The notes under the pieces were generated by a model that had not been told where the DNA came from, ran no database searches, and worked only from the letters and a program-made list of their open reading frames with translations. The position numbers and the translations under genes were made by a program. From positions 1 to 64,000 of the forward strand of contig CAKREC010000005.1 of NCBI GenBank assembly GCA_934316925.1: 64,000 nucleotides of DNA, given 5' to 3'. The stretch is from an uncultured Eubacterium sp. Its GTDB lineage: Bacteria > Bacillota > Clostridia > Lachnospirales > Lachnospiraceae. Positions 35,320 through 45,139 of this stretch are shown here, in pieces. Each line of letters opens with the position of its first letter. Within the stretch, counting starts at the first letter, position 1.

Positions 35320-36133
35320 TCTTCTTTACCTCCATCAATAGTTCTGCGACTGTTTTATGAAAAATAGGATGCACTGCCCATGGAGCGATCTGAGCCAACG
35401 GCTCCAATACAAATTCGCGCAAATGCATTTCCCGGTGTGGTATAACAAGATCTTGTTCTTGAATAACCTGATCTCCATATAATACAATATCCAGATCGAT
35501 CGTTCGCGGACCCCAATGGATCTCTCTGGTCCGGTTGCCCTGCTTTTCGATCTCATGCAGTGTTTCCAGCAGCTCTTGTGGATTTTCCAGCGTTTCCAGT
35601 TGAACTGCTCCATTTAAAAACGGATCCTGATCCACATAGCCATATGGTTCTGTCTCAATGAGATCCGACACACACACATTCCGGATCGTCGTCCTTTCTT
35701 TCAGAGCCTGTATCGCATTCTCTAAATATTTTCTTTTATCTCCGATATTGGATCCGATCGACAGATATACCGTTGTCCATTGCCGCGTTATTGTCACACT
35801 GACGGTATCCAGCGGCAGCAGGATCGGAGCCCATGGCTTCTTGATCGTAACTTCTATTTTTTTGACAAGAGGAAAAGCAAGCAGGATCTGTCTTGCCAGA
35901 TGCTCTGCTACGGCTTCGATCAATTGGAATCGTTTTTGTTCCATCTGCTCTTTCACAAAATGAGCTACCTGCGCATAATCCACGGACTGTGACAAGTCAT
36001 CATTCTTTCCCGCGCCCGTTACATCGGTATATAAAACTAAAGACACCAAAAACTTCTGTCCTAATACGTTCTCTTCCTTCAATACGCCATGGTGACAAAA
36101 CACTTCCAAATCCTGAATCTTTATGAAATCCAT
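35312..36133 (-). CDS. folK: FolB-FolK fusion (dihydroneopterin aldolase / HPPK)
   Basis: Bifunctional folate enzyme: aldolase cleavage of dihydroneopterin, then pyrophosphorylation of hydroxymethyl-dihydropterin. The start is the ATG at 36133, with AGGAG 8 bases upstream; the TTG at 36139 is too close. Residues 1-118 are FolB (LEVFCHHGVLKEENVLGQKF). Residues about 120-270 are HPPK, with YLSIGSNIGDK and the diagnostic WGPRTIDLDIVLYG. The fusion is known in clostridia. Confidence 0.94.
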   Translation of the reverse strand: MDFIKIQDLEVFCHHGVLKEENVLGQKFLVSLVLYTDVTGAGKNDDLSQSVDYAQVAHFVKEQMEQKRFQLIEAVAEHLARQILLAFPLVKKIEVTIKKPWAPILLPLDTVSVTITRQWTTVYLSIGSNIGDKRKYLENAIQALKERTTIRNVCVSDLIETEPYGYVDQDPFLNGAVQLETLENPQELLETLHEIEKQGNRTREIHWGPRTIDLDIVLYGDQVIQEQDLVIPHREMHLREFVLEPLAQIAPWAVHPIFHKTVAELLMEVKKNG

Positions 36134-36153
36134 CCTCAATTCTCCTTTGTGTT

Positions 36154-36960
36154 TTAGGCATGCAAAATCGCATCCGTCATTTTTAATGCTCTGACATTTT
36201 TCTCAACATCATGCACTCTTACATACTGACAGCCTTTCATTGCACCGATCACACTGGTAGCCATCGTACCTTCTTCTCTCTGATCAACCGGGAGATCCAA
36301 AGTAAGACCGATCATACTTTTTCTTGATGTTCCAAGCAACACCGGATATCCCATAGCAACAATATCCTCCAGATGATTCATGATCATCAGATTCTGCTCT
36401 AACGTCTTGGCAAAGCCAACACCCGGATCCAGCATAATGCGTTCTTTTTTTACGCCATACTTTTCTGCTATCTTCAATGATTTTTTCAGATCATTCTGAA
36501 CATCCGCAACAAAATTCTGATACTCCATATTGTCCCGATTGTGCATCAAGCAAACTGCCACATCGTATCTGGCAGCCAATTCGGCACAACGCTCATCATA
36601 TTGAAATCCCCAGATATCATTTAGCAGGTCAGCCCCGGCTTCTAATGCAGCCTCCGCTACTGCGCTTTTATATGTATCAATCGAAACCGGCACGTCAAAA
36701 CGTTCCTTTAACGCCTGTATCACGGGAACAACCCGACGGATTTCCTCCTCATCGCCGATCTGTACATGTCCCGGCCGGGTTGACTCACCACCAACGTCCA
36801 AAATGTCTGCGCCTGCCTGGATCATTGCTTCTGCCTGCCGCATCGCAGCATCCATATTATTGAACTTACCACCATCGGAAAAAGAGTCCGGGGTAACATT
36901 CAAAATCCCCATCACATACGTCCGTTCTCCTTCTGGGAAGTCTTTATTTCCAATTCTCAT
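36154..36960 (-). CDS. folP: Dihydropteroate synthase
   Basis: Joins pterin pyrophosphate and para-aminobenzoate; the target of sulfonamides. The start is the ATG at 36960 (MRIGNKDFPEGERTYVMG), with AGGAGG upstream; the frame reaches 37002 without a site. The 268 residues contain MGILNVTPDSFSDGG, GGESTRPG, PVSIDTYK, and the C-terminal RVHDVEKNV. All pterin-binding motifs are intact. Confidence 0.96.
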   Translation of the reverse strand: MRIGNKDFPEGERTYVMGILNVTPDSFSDGGKFNNMDAAMRQAEAMIQAGADILDVGGESTRPGHVQIGDEEEIRRVVPVIQALKERFDVPVSIDTYKSAVAEAALEAGADLLNDIWGFQYDERCAELAARYDVAVCLMHNRDNMEYQNFVADVQNDLKKSLKIAEKYGVKKERIMLDPGVGFAKTLEQNLMIMNHLEDIVAMGYPVLLGTSRKSMIGLTLDLPVDQREEGTMATSVIGAMKGCQYVRVHDVEKNVRALKMTDAILHA

Positions 36961-37027
36961 ATATCCTTGTCCTCCTGATCGAATATGTAACGCCCCTGGC
37001 ATCTGCCAGACGGCATGTCATTGTTCC

Positions 37028-37576
37028 TCATATCATATTCATAAACATATTTTGCAGCGATTGATCATGCTCCATGACACCCTTTGCCACATAGGTTGTC
37101 GTTTTGCTTCCCGGCTTTTTCACGCCCCGCATCGTCATACACATATGTTCTGCCTCTACATACACCATAACACCCTTGGGCTGCAGATAGGTCATGATCG
37201 CATTGGCAATCTGTTCTGTCATCTGTTCCTGGATCTGTGGTCGTCTGGCAAACACTTCCACCGTCCGCGCCAATTTACTGAGACCTACTACTTTGCCATC
37301 CGGAACGTACCCAATGTGAACTTTTCCATAAAACGGCAAAAAATGATGTTCACATACCGAATAGAAAGTAATGTCTTTTTCCACAACCATCGAACTTGTA
37401 TCTGCCTGAAAGGTTCGACTCAGATGCACCGATGCATCCTGTTCATACCCCGCAAATAGCTCTCTGCACATTTTAGCGATCCGGTCCGGAGTCTCCTGTA
37501 AGCCTTCTCTTGACGGATCTTCTCCGATTCCCTCTAAAAACAGTTCTACTGCCTGTTTAATTTTATCGTAATCCAT
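37028..37576 (-). CDS. folE: GTP cyclohydrolase I
   Basis: First step of folate synthesis from GTP. The start is the ATG at 37576 ([20 protein letters not shown]), with AGAGGT upstream; the upstream in-frame ATG at 37591 lacks a site. The 182 residues include the zinc site CEHHFLPF and the second Cys in [18 protein letters not shown] separate promoter precedes it. Confidence 0.96.
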   Translation of the reverse strand: MDYDKIKQAVELFLEGIGEDPSREGLQETPDRIAKMCRELFAGYEQDASVHLSRTFQADTSSMVVEKDITFYSVCEHHFLPFYGKVHIGYVPDGKVVGLSKLARTVEVFARRPQIQEQMTEQIANAIMTYLQPKGVMVYVEAEHMCMTMRGVKKPGSKTTTYVAKGVMEHDQSLQNMFMNMI

Positions 37577-37615
37577 ATTGGTACCTCTCATATCATAATT
37601 TGCACAATCTTATTT

Positions 37616-37644
37616 ATTTTACCATATCTGATTGATTCTGGCAA
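37616..37644 (-). promoter_or_regulatory. Sigma-A promoter of folE-folP-folBK-pheA
   Basis: Minus strand: TTGCCA (37644-37639), 17-base spacer, TAAAAT (37621-37616) with TGn upstream of the -10 (TGGTAAAAT). It lies just past the ybaK stop and about 40 bases before the folE ATG. Confidence 0.7.
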
Positions 37645-37648
37645 ATTA

Positions 37649-38137
37649 TCAGGAAATCGTAATTGATGCAAATCTTCCCTTTGTCACCTGGATAAAATCC
37701 TCTGGTCTGATAAAAATCTGTGATCCAAGTCTCCCCCCGCTCACAATGATCTTATCCTGTCCTTTTGCCGACTCGTCTAATACGGTATCATACTGTTTTT
37801 TCATGCCAATTGCCGTACAGCCTCCGCGGATATAACCTGTAACCTGATTAACATCCTTTACATGAACCATCTCCAGTGATTTTTCTCCCACCACTTTCGC
37901 TGCCTTTTTCAGATCTACTTCTTGATCAACCGGCAAAACAAAAACATGATATTCCTTACTCTTTCCCTGCATAACCAATGTTTTAAAAGACTGCTCATAA
38001 GGCTGTCCTAATTTATCTGCAATATGCACCCCGTCAATAAACTCATCACATTCATACGTGTTGACCTCATAAGAAATGCCATTTCGATCCAGAATACGCA
38101 TTGCATTGGTCTTAACTTCTTTTTCTTTTTTACTCAT
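37649..38137 (-). CDS. ybaK: YbaK/EbsC family Cys-tRNA(Pro) deacylase
   Basis: Editing-domain protein that hydrolyses mischarged Cys-tRNA(Pro) or related species. The 162 residues match the YbaK fold: KTNAMRILDRNGISYEVNTY, QSFKTLVMQGKSKEYHVFVLP, and GYIRGGCTAIGMKK. The ATG at 38137 has AGGAG within the end of folC and overlaps it by 8 bases, so translation is likely coupled. Confidence 0.92.
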   Translation of the reverse strand: MSKKEKEVKTNAMRILDRNGISYEVNTYECDEFIDGVHIADKLGQPYEQSFKTLVMQGKSKEYHVFVLPVDQEVDLKKAAKVVGEKSLEMVHVKDVNQVTGYIRGGCTAIGMKKQYDTVLDESAKGQDKIIVSGGRLGSQIFIRPEDFIQVTKGRFASITIS

Positions 38138-39395
38138 CTTCTAATACTCCTGACTGTATTTGTGCCAAAAATGATAAACTGCCAAAAACTACTACAATAT
38201 CCTTTTCTTCTGCCCGGCAAACTGCTTTAGCAATTGCCTGATTGACATCGGAACATGTACTGACTTCTCTGCATCCATTTTTCTCCAGGCACTGTTTCCA
38301 TACCATCTTATCCAGTCCCCGGCCGCCAGATAATTCAATGCAATATGCTGCCTCCAGACATGGTGCCATGATCTGTGCTACTTCTTCATATTCTTTATCA
38401 CAAAAAATTCCTGTAACACCATAGATCGCAGCTTTTCCTTTTATCGGCAGCAGGGAATCTCTCAATGCAGCTGCACCAGCCGGATTGTGTGCTCCATCCA
38501 GTATCACATACGGTTTTTGGTGGATCAACTGCATTCTTCCCGGCCACACAGCTTTGCCAAGTCCAAGACGGATTTTTTCTTTCCCAACACCAAATGCGGT
38601 TTCACAGACACAGGCTGCCAGACAGGCATTTGCGATCTGATACTGTCCGATCATCGAGATTTTATATTCTTCTTCATGAAATCGGAAAACCGATCCTGTC
38701 ATTTCTTCTGTCTGTATCAAGATTTCATCCACTGCCAATTCATAATAATCACAGTCCTGTTCTCTCGCTGCATTTTCCAAAATGTCCGATACTTCTTTTT
38801 GCTGTATTCCGGAAAATACCATTGCGCCTTTCTTTATGATCCCTGCCTTGGCCTTTGCAATCTGTTTCAGCGTATCTCCCAAAAAATGGCAATGATCCAA
38901 AGCAATCGGTGTGATCACATCCGCAACAGCATGTGAGATCACATTGGTTGCATCCGTCGCTCCCCCCAGCCCTGCTTCCAACACAACAATCGTACACTTC
39001 CACTGTTGAAAAGCCAGAAATGCCATCGCTGTTTCTTTTTCAAAAATAGAAGGTTCTTCCTGGCCATTTTCTATCATCTTTTTTACAGCGTTTTCCACTT
39101 GATCCTCAAGTTGAGTAAGCAATTCGTTATCAATATAGTGCACACCACTCATGTCCTGCCATTGTATGAATTCCTCCTTGCAAAAAACAGAAGGGGAAAT
39201 ATATCGTCCCACTTTCTCCTGCGCGCAGGCTAAAATGCTTGCAATAAAAGCAGAGACGGAACCTTTCCCATTTGTTCCGGCAACATGAACAAACGAAAGT
39301 TTTTCCTGGGGATTGCCCAGATAGTCCATCAGGATGTGGATCCGTTCCAATCCCAAATGAATATTTTCTATTTTAACTGATAAATCTTTTACCAT
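38130..39395 (-). CDS. folC: Folylpolyglutamate/dihydrofolate synthase
   Basis: Adds glutamate to dihydropteroate and folates. The start is placed at ATG 39395 (MVKDLSVKIENIHLGLERIH), with AAGGGA upstream; the GTG at 39431 has no site. The 421 residues carry the P-loop HVAGTNGKGSVSAFIASIL, VLEAGLGGATDATN, and VILDGAHNPAGAAALRD. It is first in the folC-ybaK pair upstream of the folE promoter. Confidence 0.93.
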   Translation of the reverse strand: MVKDLSVKIENIHLGLERIHILMDYLGNPQEKLSFVHVAGTNGKGSVSAFIASILACAQEKVGRYISPSVFCKEEFIQWQDMSGVHYIDNELLTQLEDQVENAVKKMIENGQEEPSIFEKETAMAFLAFQQWKCTIVVLEAGLGGATDATNVISHAVADVITPIALDHCHFLGDTLKQIAKAKAGIIKKGAMVFSGIQQKEVSDILENAAREQDCDYYELAVDEILIQTEEMTGSVFRFHEEEYKISMIGQYQIANACLAACVCETAFGVGKEKIRLGLGKAVWPGRMQLIHQKPYVILDGAHNPAGAAALRDSLLPIKGKAAIYGVTGIFCDKEYEEVAQIMAPCLEAAYCIELSGGRGLDKMVWKQCLEKNGCREVSTCSDVNQAIAKAVCRAEEKDIVVVFGSLSFLAQIQSGVLEDE

Positions 39396-39471
39396 CTTTC
39401 GAAATTCCCTTATAACCAAAAATAGGGACACAAATCACACATAATTTGCATCCCCATCTATCTTTTTACAA

Positions 39472-40635
39472 TTATTTGATCACACGTACTTTAATTACGC
39501 CATCCATGCTCTGCAGCTCTTTTACAACTTCTTCCGAAGAATCAGAGCAGATATCCAGGATCGTATACGCATATTCGCCCCGACTTTTATTTACCATGTT
39601 TTCAATATTTACACCATCATTTGAGAAAAGCGATGTAAACTGTGTCAACATATTTGGAATATTTTTGTGTGCAATGGTAATACGACCTTTTGTAGAGCAT
39701 ACACCCGCATCACAGTTTGGATAGTTTACAGAGTTTTTAATATTTCCGTTCTCCATAAAGTCGCAGATTTCACTAACTGCCATCTTCGCACAATTGTCTT
39801 CTGACTCCTGTGTTGACGCACCCAGATGTGGAGTAACTGTCGTGTTTGGAAGATTTACGGTGTTCGGATTTGGGAAGTCAACGACATATTTGCCAACTTT
39901 ACCAGACTCCAGTGCCTCTTTGATGTCATCTTCATTTACCAATGTATCTCTGGAGAAGTTGAGAAGAACAACACCGTCTTTCATCTTAGCAAATGCTTCT
40001 TTATTGAACATTCCTTTTGTCGAATCCAGCAATGGCACATGAACCGTAATATAGTCACAGATCTCATACAATTCTTCATTGGTTTTTACCATGGTAACAT
40101 CTCTTGACATATTAAGAGCGTGTTCAACGGAAAGATACGGATCACATCCGTAAACATCCATGCCCAGGCGATTGGCTGCATTCGCAACGAGAACTCCAAT
40201 TGCTCCTAAACCGATGATACCAAGTTTCTTTCCTTTGATCTCGGTTCCGGCAAACGCTTTTTTCGCTTTTTCCCCGGATTTTGCGATGTTCGCATCATCT
40301 TTATTATCCTTACACCACTGAATACCACCAGTAATATCTCTGGCAGCTAACAGCATTGAAGCGATCACAAGTTCTTTTACACCGTTGGCATTTGCTCCCG
40401 GCGTATTGAAAACTACAATACCTTTTTCTGCACATTTATCCAATGGAATATTGTTTACACCGGCACCCGCTCTGGCTACTGCCAGAAGGTTATCCGACAA
40501 CTCCATATCATGCATTCCTGCACTACGTACAAGGATTACATCCGCCAATGCAGCGTCATCCATAATTTCATAATTGTCTCCCAACATATCCAGACCGCAG
40601 CTTGCAATCGGGTTTAAGCAATTAACCTTAACCAT
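39472..40635 (-). CDS. serA: D-3-phosphoglycerate dehydrogenase
   Basis: First step of serine synthesis, oxidising 3-phosphoglycerate. The 387 residues have the NAD motif KLGIIGLGAIGVLVANAANR (about residue 145), catalytic-region VLLNFSRDTLV and PHLGASTQESEDN, and a C-terminal ACT domain (about 320-387) for serine feedback. The ATG overlaps the serC stop by one base (TAATG). Confidence 0.94.
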   Translation of the reverse strand: MVKVNCLNPIASCGLDMLGDNYEIMDDAALADVILVRSAGMHDMELSDNLLAVARAGAGVNNIPLDKCAEKGIVVFNTPGANANGVKELVIASMLLAARDITGGIQWCKDNKDDANIAKSGEKAKKAFAGTEIKGKKLGIIGLGAIGVLVANAANRLGMDVYGCDPYLSVEHALNMSRDVTMVKTNEELYEICDYITVHVPLLDSTKGMFNKEAFAKMKDGVVLLNFSRDTLVNEDDIKEALESGKVGKYVVDFPNPNTVNLPNTTVTPHLGASTQESEDNCAKMAVSEICDFMENGNIKNSVNYPNCDAGVCSTKGRITIAHKNIPNMLTQFTSLFSNDGVNIENMVNKSRGEYAYTILDICSDSSEEVVKELQSMDGVIKVRVIK

Positions 40636-41717
40636 TATTTATTTTCCTCCTCGAATTTCTTCATGAATTCTACCAATTTTTCAACACCTTCTTTTGGCAT
40701 AGCGTTATAAATACTTGCACGCATTCCACCAACCGTACGATGTCCTTTCAGATTTTCAAAACCAGCTGCTTTTGCTTCTGCTACAAATTTAGCATCCAGA
40801 TCTGCATCACCGGTAACGAAAGGAACATTCATCAAAGAACGATCTTCTTTGCGAACAGTACCTTTGAACAATTCAGAAGAATCCAGGAAATCATAAAGAA
40901 TCTGAGCTTTTTCAATATTGCGTTTCTGCATTTCTTTCAAACCGCCCATCTTCTTGATCCACTTAAATACCTTGCCACAAATATAAATACCATAAGCAGG
41001 TGGTGTGTTATACAAAGAGTTCGCATCTGCATGAATTTTATACTGAAGCATTGTAGGAACTTTTTCATCTACGGATTCTGGAATCAGATCCTCGCGGATA
41101 ATCACAATAACCACACCGGCAGGTCCGATGTTTTTCTGAACTCCACCATAGATCACACCATATTTGCTTACATCAACAGGTTCGGACAAAAAGCAGGACG
41201 ATACATCTGCTACCAAAGTCTTTCCTTTTGTGTTTGGAAGTGTTTTGTACTTTGTACCATAAATTGTATTATTTTCGCAAATATATACATAATCAGCATC
41301 TTCATCGATTGGAAGATCAGAACAGTCCGGAATATAACTGTATGTCTCATCTTCGGAAGAAGCAATCTTTACTGCCTTTCCATATTTACAAGCCTCTGTG
41401 TAAGCTTTTTTAGCCCACTGTCCTGTAACAATATAGTCTGCTACGCCATTCTTCATAAGGTTCATAGGAATCATAGCAAACTGCTGGGAAGCTCCGCCCT
41501 GCAAAAACAAAACTTTGTAATTATCCGGGATATCCATAAGATCTCTCAGATCCTGTTCTGCTTCTTTGATGATCGTGTCATACGCTTTGGAACGATGGCT
41601 CATCTCCATTACTGACATTCCTGTTCCTCTGTAGTCTAACATCTCATCTGCTGCTTCTTTTAAAACTTCTTCCGGTAATACAGCCGGACCTGCTGAAAAA
41701 TTGTACACTCTTGCCAC
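40635..41717 (-). CDS. serC: Phosphoserine aminotransferase (GTG start)
   Basis: Second step of serine synthesis, PLP-dependent. The start is GTG 41717, with AGGAGG 8 bases upstream, giving MARVYNFSAGPAVLPEEVL; the longer frame to 41744 would put the ribosome site inside the gene. The 360 residues include SAGPA, QGGASQQFAMIPMN and the PLP Lys region YGGVQKNIGPAGV. It is coupled to serA. Confidence 0.95.
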   Translation of the reverse strand: MARVYNFSAGPAVLPEEVLKEAADEMLDYRGTGMSVMEMSHRSKAYDTIIKEAEQDLRDLMDIPDNYKVLFLQGGASQQFAMIPMNLMKNGVADYIVTGQWAKKAYTEACKYGKAVKIASSEDETYSYIPDCSDLPIDEDADYVYICENNTIYGTKYKTLPNTKGKTLVADVSSCFLSEPVDVSKYGVIYGGVQKNIGPAGVVIVIIREDLIPESVDEKVPTMLQYKIHADANSLYNTPPAYGIYICGKVFKWIKKMGGLKEMQKRNIEKAQILYDFLDSSELFKGTVRKEDRSLMNVPFVTGDADLDAKFVAEAKAAGFENLKGHRTVGGMRASIYNAMPKEGVEKLVEFMKKFEEENK

Positions 41718-41746
41718 TTTTATATCCTCCTTCATGGTTCTCATAA

Positions 41747-43423
41747 TTAATTTAACTGGTCGTTCTCATCAATTGCGTCTTCAATCGCCGCTCCTGGTGC
41801 AACCATAGGCCATACTTTATCATCTTTTCCGATCACTACTTCAATAACAACCGGTTCGTTGGCAGCTAATGCTGTCTTAATTGCATCATCTACCTGATCT
41901 TTGCTGGTAACACGAATTGCTTTTGCTCCCATCGCTTCTGCCATTTTGCAAAAATCTACTTTGTCTTCCAAAATCGTCTGGGAATAACGCTGTCCATAAA
42001 ACAAGGTCTGCCACTGACGTACCATTCCCAATACGTGATTGTTGAATACGACTTCAATGATCGGAATATTGTATCTGGTCGCTGTCGCGATCTCATTCAT
42101 ATTCATACGGAAACAGCCATCTCCTGCAATGTTAAAGACTGCTTTGGACGGAACACCCAGCTTAGCTCCAATACTGGCGCCAATACCATAACCCATGGTA
42201 CCCATTCCACCGGATGACAACAGCTGTCTTGGATAACGATATTTATAATACTGTGCCGCCCACATCTGATGCTGACCAACATCGGTTGTAATGATCGCAT
42301 CATTATTGGTAATCTCACTGATGCGTTCCATCACATATGGTCCGGACAAAACATCTTTGTCATAGGTCATCGGACAAGCTTCTTTTCTTGCCATAACCTT
42401 GTCGATCCATTCTTTATGATAATTCTGCTCCAGTTTTTTATTTAAAATTTCTAATACCGATTTCAGATCTCCGATGATCGAATAATCAACCTGAATATTT
42501 TTATTGATCTCTACCGGGTCAATATCTACATGAATAATCTTTGCATTGCGGGCAAATTTATCTGCGTTTCCTGTTACACGATCTGAAAATCTCGCACCCA
42601 GTACGATCAGAAGGTCACATTCTGTAACGCTTAAGTTTGCTGTTTTGGTACCGTGCATACCAAGCATACCCGTGTAATACGGATCCGTTCCATCAAACGC
42701 ACCTTTGCCCATCAGAGAATCAGTAACCGGTGCGTCTACTTTCTTTACAAATTCACGAAGTTCTGCTTCTGCTCCTGAGATAACAGCTCCTCCACCAACA
42801 AAGATCATTGGCTTTTTAGCTGCTTTGATCACTTTTACAACATCCTCGATCGCATTCTGATCGATCGTATCTACCTTTCTCGGAATGATCTCTGGTGTTT
42901 TCGGTGAATAATCCGTCACAGCAGCGGTAACGTCCTTGGTAATATCCACAAGAACTGGTCCCGGTCTTCCGGTCTGTGCGATCTTAAACGCACGACGCAT
43001 AACATTTGCCAGATCTTCGATGTCTTTTACAATAAAGCTATGCTTTGTGATCGGCATTGTGATACCGGCGATGTCAACTTCCTGAAAAGAATCCTTTCCC
43101 AGTAATGGCAATGCAACGTTGCAAGTGATCGCCACCATCGGAACCGAATCCATATAGGCAGTAGCAATACCAGTAACCAGATTGGTGGCTCCCGGTCCAC
43201 TCGTTGCCATACAAACACCTACTTTGCCTGTAGCTCTGGCATAACCATCCGCTGCATGAGATGCTCCCTGTTCATGAGATGTAAGCACATGGCGAATACG
43301 ATCCTGATAATGATATAATTCGTCATAAACATTTAAAATGCATCCTCCTGGATAACCAAAGACCGTGTCTACTCCCTGTTCAAGCAAACATTCTATGATT
43401 ATCTGTGATCCGTTTAACTGCAT
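41747..43423 (-). CDS. ilvB: Acetolactate synthase large subunit
   Basis: TPP enzyme that forms acetolactate or acetohydroxybutyrate for valine, leucine and isoleucine. The 558 residues include FGYPGGCILNVYDELY, the catalytic Glu in SHEQGASHAADGYAR, and the TPP motif GDGCFRMNMNEIATATRYNI. The C-terminal GAAIEDAIDEN tail is anabolic-type. No small regulatory subunit gene (ilvN/ilvH) is next to it; it may lie elsewhere. Confidence 0.94.
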   Translation of the reverse strand: MQLNGSQIIIECLLEQGVDTVFGYPGGCILNVYDELYHYQDRIRHVLTSHEQGASHAADGYARATGKVGVCMATSGPGATNLVTGIATAYMDSVPMVAITCNVALPLLGKDSFQEVDIAGITMPITKHSFIVKDIEDLANVMRRAFKIAQTGRPGPVLVDITKDVTAAVTDYSPKTPEIIPRKVDTIDQNAIEDVVKVIKAAKKPMIFVGGGAVISGAEAELREFVKKVDAPVTDSLMGKGAFDGTDPYYTGMLGMHGTKTANLSVTECDLLIVLGARFSDRVTGNADKFARNAKIIHVDIDPVEINKNIQVDYSIIGDLKSVLEILNKKLEQNYHKEWIDKVMARKEACPMTYDKDVLSGPYVMERISEITNNDAIITTDVGQHQMWAAQYYKYRYPRQLLSSGGMGTMGYGIGASIGAKLGVPSKAVFNIAGDGCFRMNMNEIATATRYNIPIIEVVFNNHVLGMVRQWQTLFYGQRYSQTILEDKVDFCKMAEAMGAKAIRVTSKDQVDDAIKTALAANEPVVIEVVIGKDDKVWPMVAPGAAIEDAIDENDQLN

Positions 43424-43447
43424 TGTAAATCCTCCTCTACTGTATCA

Positions 43448-45112
43448 TCAATCAATTTTCAAAATAGCACCATTGCTTCCGCTTGTTACCATTTTTGAAT
43501 ATCTTGCCAGATATCCTGTCGTAACTTTTGGTTCTCTTGGCTGCCATTTTTCTCTACGTTTCTGCAATTCCTCATCCGAGACTTTGACATTTAACGTATT
43601 CTTTGGAATATCAATCGCAATGATATCTCCTTCTTCAACCAAAGCAATCGGTCCTCCCACGGCTGCTTCTGGAGATACATGACCAATAGAGGCTCCTCTT
43701 GATGCTCCTGAAAAACGACCATCGGTGATCAACGCAACAGAAGATCCCAAGCCCATGCCGGCAATCGCAGAAGTTGGATTTAACATTTCCCGCATACCAG
43801 GGCCTCCCTTAGGTCCCTCATAGCGGATAACCACAACATCTCCGGCAACAATCTTACCACCTTTGATCGCAGCAATTGCATCTTCTTCACAATCAAACAC
43901 TCTCGCCGGACCTTCATGTACCATCATCTCAGGCACTACTGCCGAACGTTTTACAACTCCGGAATCCGGTGCCAGATTTCCTTTCAGTACGGCAATTCCA
44001 CCGGTTTCGCTGTATGGATTTTCAATTGGGCGGATCACTTCCGGATCACGGTTTACGACATTAGCAATATTTTCTGCTACCGTCTTTCCGGTAACCGTCA
44101 TAAGATCGGTATGAAGTAATCCTTTTTTATTTAACTCATTCATAACGGCATATACACCGCCTGCCTCATTGAGCTGTTCCATATATGTATGACCAGCAGG
44201 AGCCAGGTGGCAAAGGTTTGGTGTCTTTGCGCTGATCTCATTTGCAATGTCAAGATTCAACTCAACGCCAGCTTCATGTGCGATCGCAGGAAGATGAAGC
44301 ATCGTATTGGTAGAACAACCAAGTGCCATATCAACCGTCAACGCATTCATAAATGCTTCTTTACACATAATGTCTCTTGGGCGAATGTTTTTGCGGTACA
44401 TTTCCATAACCTGCATACCAGCATGTTTTGCCAGTTTGATACGATCGGAATATACAGCCGGGATCGTACCATTTCCCTGCAGTCCCATACCAATTGCCTC
44501 TGTCAGACAGTTCATGGAATTTGCCGTATACATTCCCGAACAGGATCCGCAAGTCGGACAAGCATGACTGACAAAATCATCTACCTGTTCTTCCGTCATT
44601 TTGCCTGCAGCATGTGCGCCTACTGCCTCAAACATACTCGAAAGAGAAGTTCTCTTGCCCTGCACATGACCCGCAAGCATAGGACCACCACTGACAAATA
44701 CAGTAGGTACATTCACCCTTGCAGCCGCCATCAGAAGTCCCGGTACATTTTTATCACAGTTTGGCACCATAACAAGCGCATCAAACGCATGTGCCAAAGC
44801 CATACATTCGGTAGAATCTGCAATCAGATCTCTTGTTACGAGGGAATATTTCATACCCGTATGTCCCATCGCAATGCCATCGCATACGGCAATTGCCGGA
44901 AATACGACCGGCGTACCACCAGCCATTGCAACTCCTAATTTTACTGCTTCTACAATCTTGTCAATATTCATATGTCCTGGAACAATTTCATTGTAAGAGC
45001 TGACAATACCAACTAATGGTTTCTCCAGTTCTTCTTTTGTCATACCAAGAGCATTAAACAGTGAACGCTGAGGCGCTGTCTGCATTCCCTTCTTTACTGC
45101 ATCACTTTTCAT
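43448..45112 (-). CDS. ilvD: Dihydroxy-acid dehydratase
   Basis: Iron-sulfur dehydratase in valine and isoleucine synthesis. The 554 residues have cluster-binding Cys motifs in [10 protein letters not shown] and [18 protein letters not shown]. They also contain [21 protein letters not shown]. The ATG has GGAGGTAAGAT upstream. It lies between leuB and ilvB. Confidence 0.96.
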   Translation of the reverse strand: MKSDAVKKGMQTAPQRSLFNALGMTKEELEKPLVGIVSSYNEIVPGHMNIDKIVEAVKLGVAMAGGTPVVFPAIAVCDGIAMGHTGMKYSLVTRDLIADSTECMALAHAFDALVMVPNCDKNVPGLLMAAARVNVPTVFVSGGPMLAGHVQGKRTSLSSMFEAVGAHAAGKMTEEQVDDFVSHACPTCGSCSGMYTANSMNCLTEAIGMGLQGNGTIPAVYSDRIKLAKHAGMQVMEMYRKNIRPRDIMCKEAFMNALTVDMALGCSTNTMLHLPAIAHEAGVELNLDIANEISAKTPNLCHLAPAGHTYMEQLNEAGGVYAVMNELNKKGLLHTDLMTVTGKTVAENIANVVNRDPEVIRPIENPYSETGGIAVLKGNLAPDSGVVKRSAVVPEMMVHEGPARVFDCEEDAIAAIKGGKIVAGDVVVIRYEGPKGGPGMREMLNPTSAIAGMGLGSSVALITDGRFSGASRGASIGHVSPEAAVGGPIALVEEGDIIAIDIPKNTLNVKVSDEELQKRREKWQPREPKVTTGYLARYSKMVTSGSNGAILKID

Positions 45113-45139
45113 ATCTTACCTCCATCTATATCCATCCTG

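Noticed and set aside
37577-37648. Tetrahydrofolate riboswitch upstream of folE
   Set aside because: The gap is only about 70 bases and is filled by a promoter; no riboswitch-like fold was seen.
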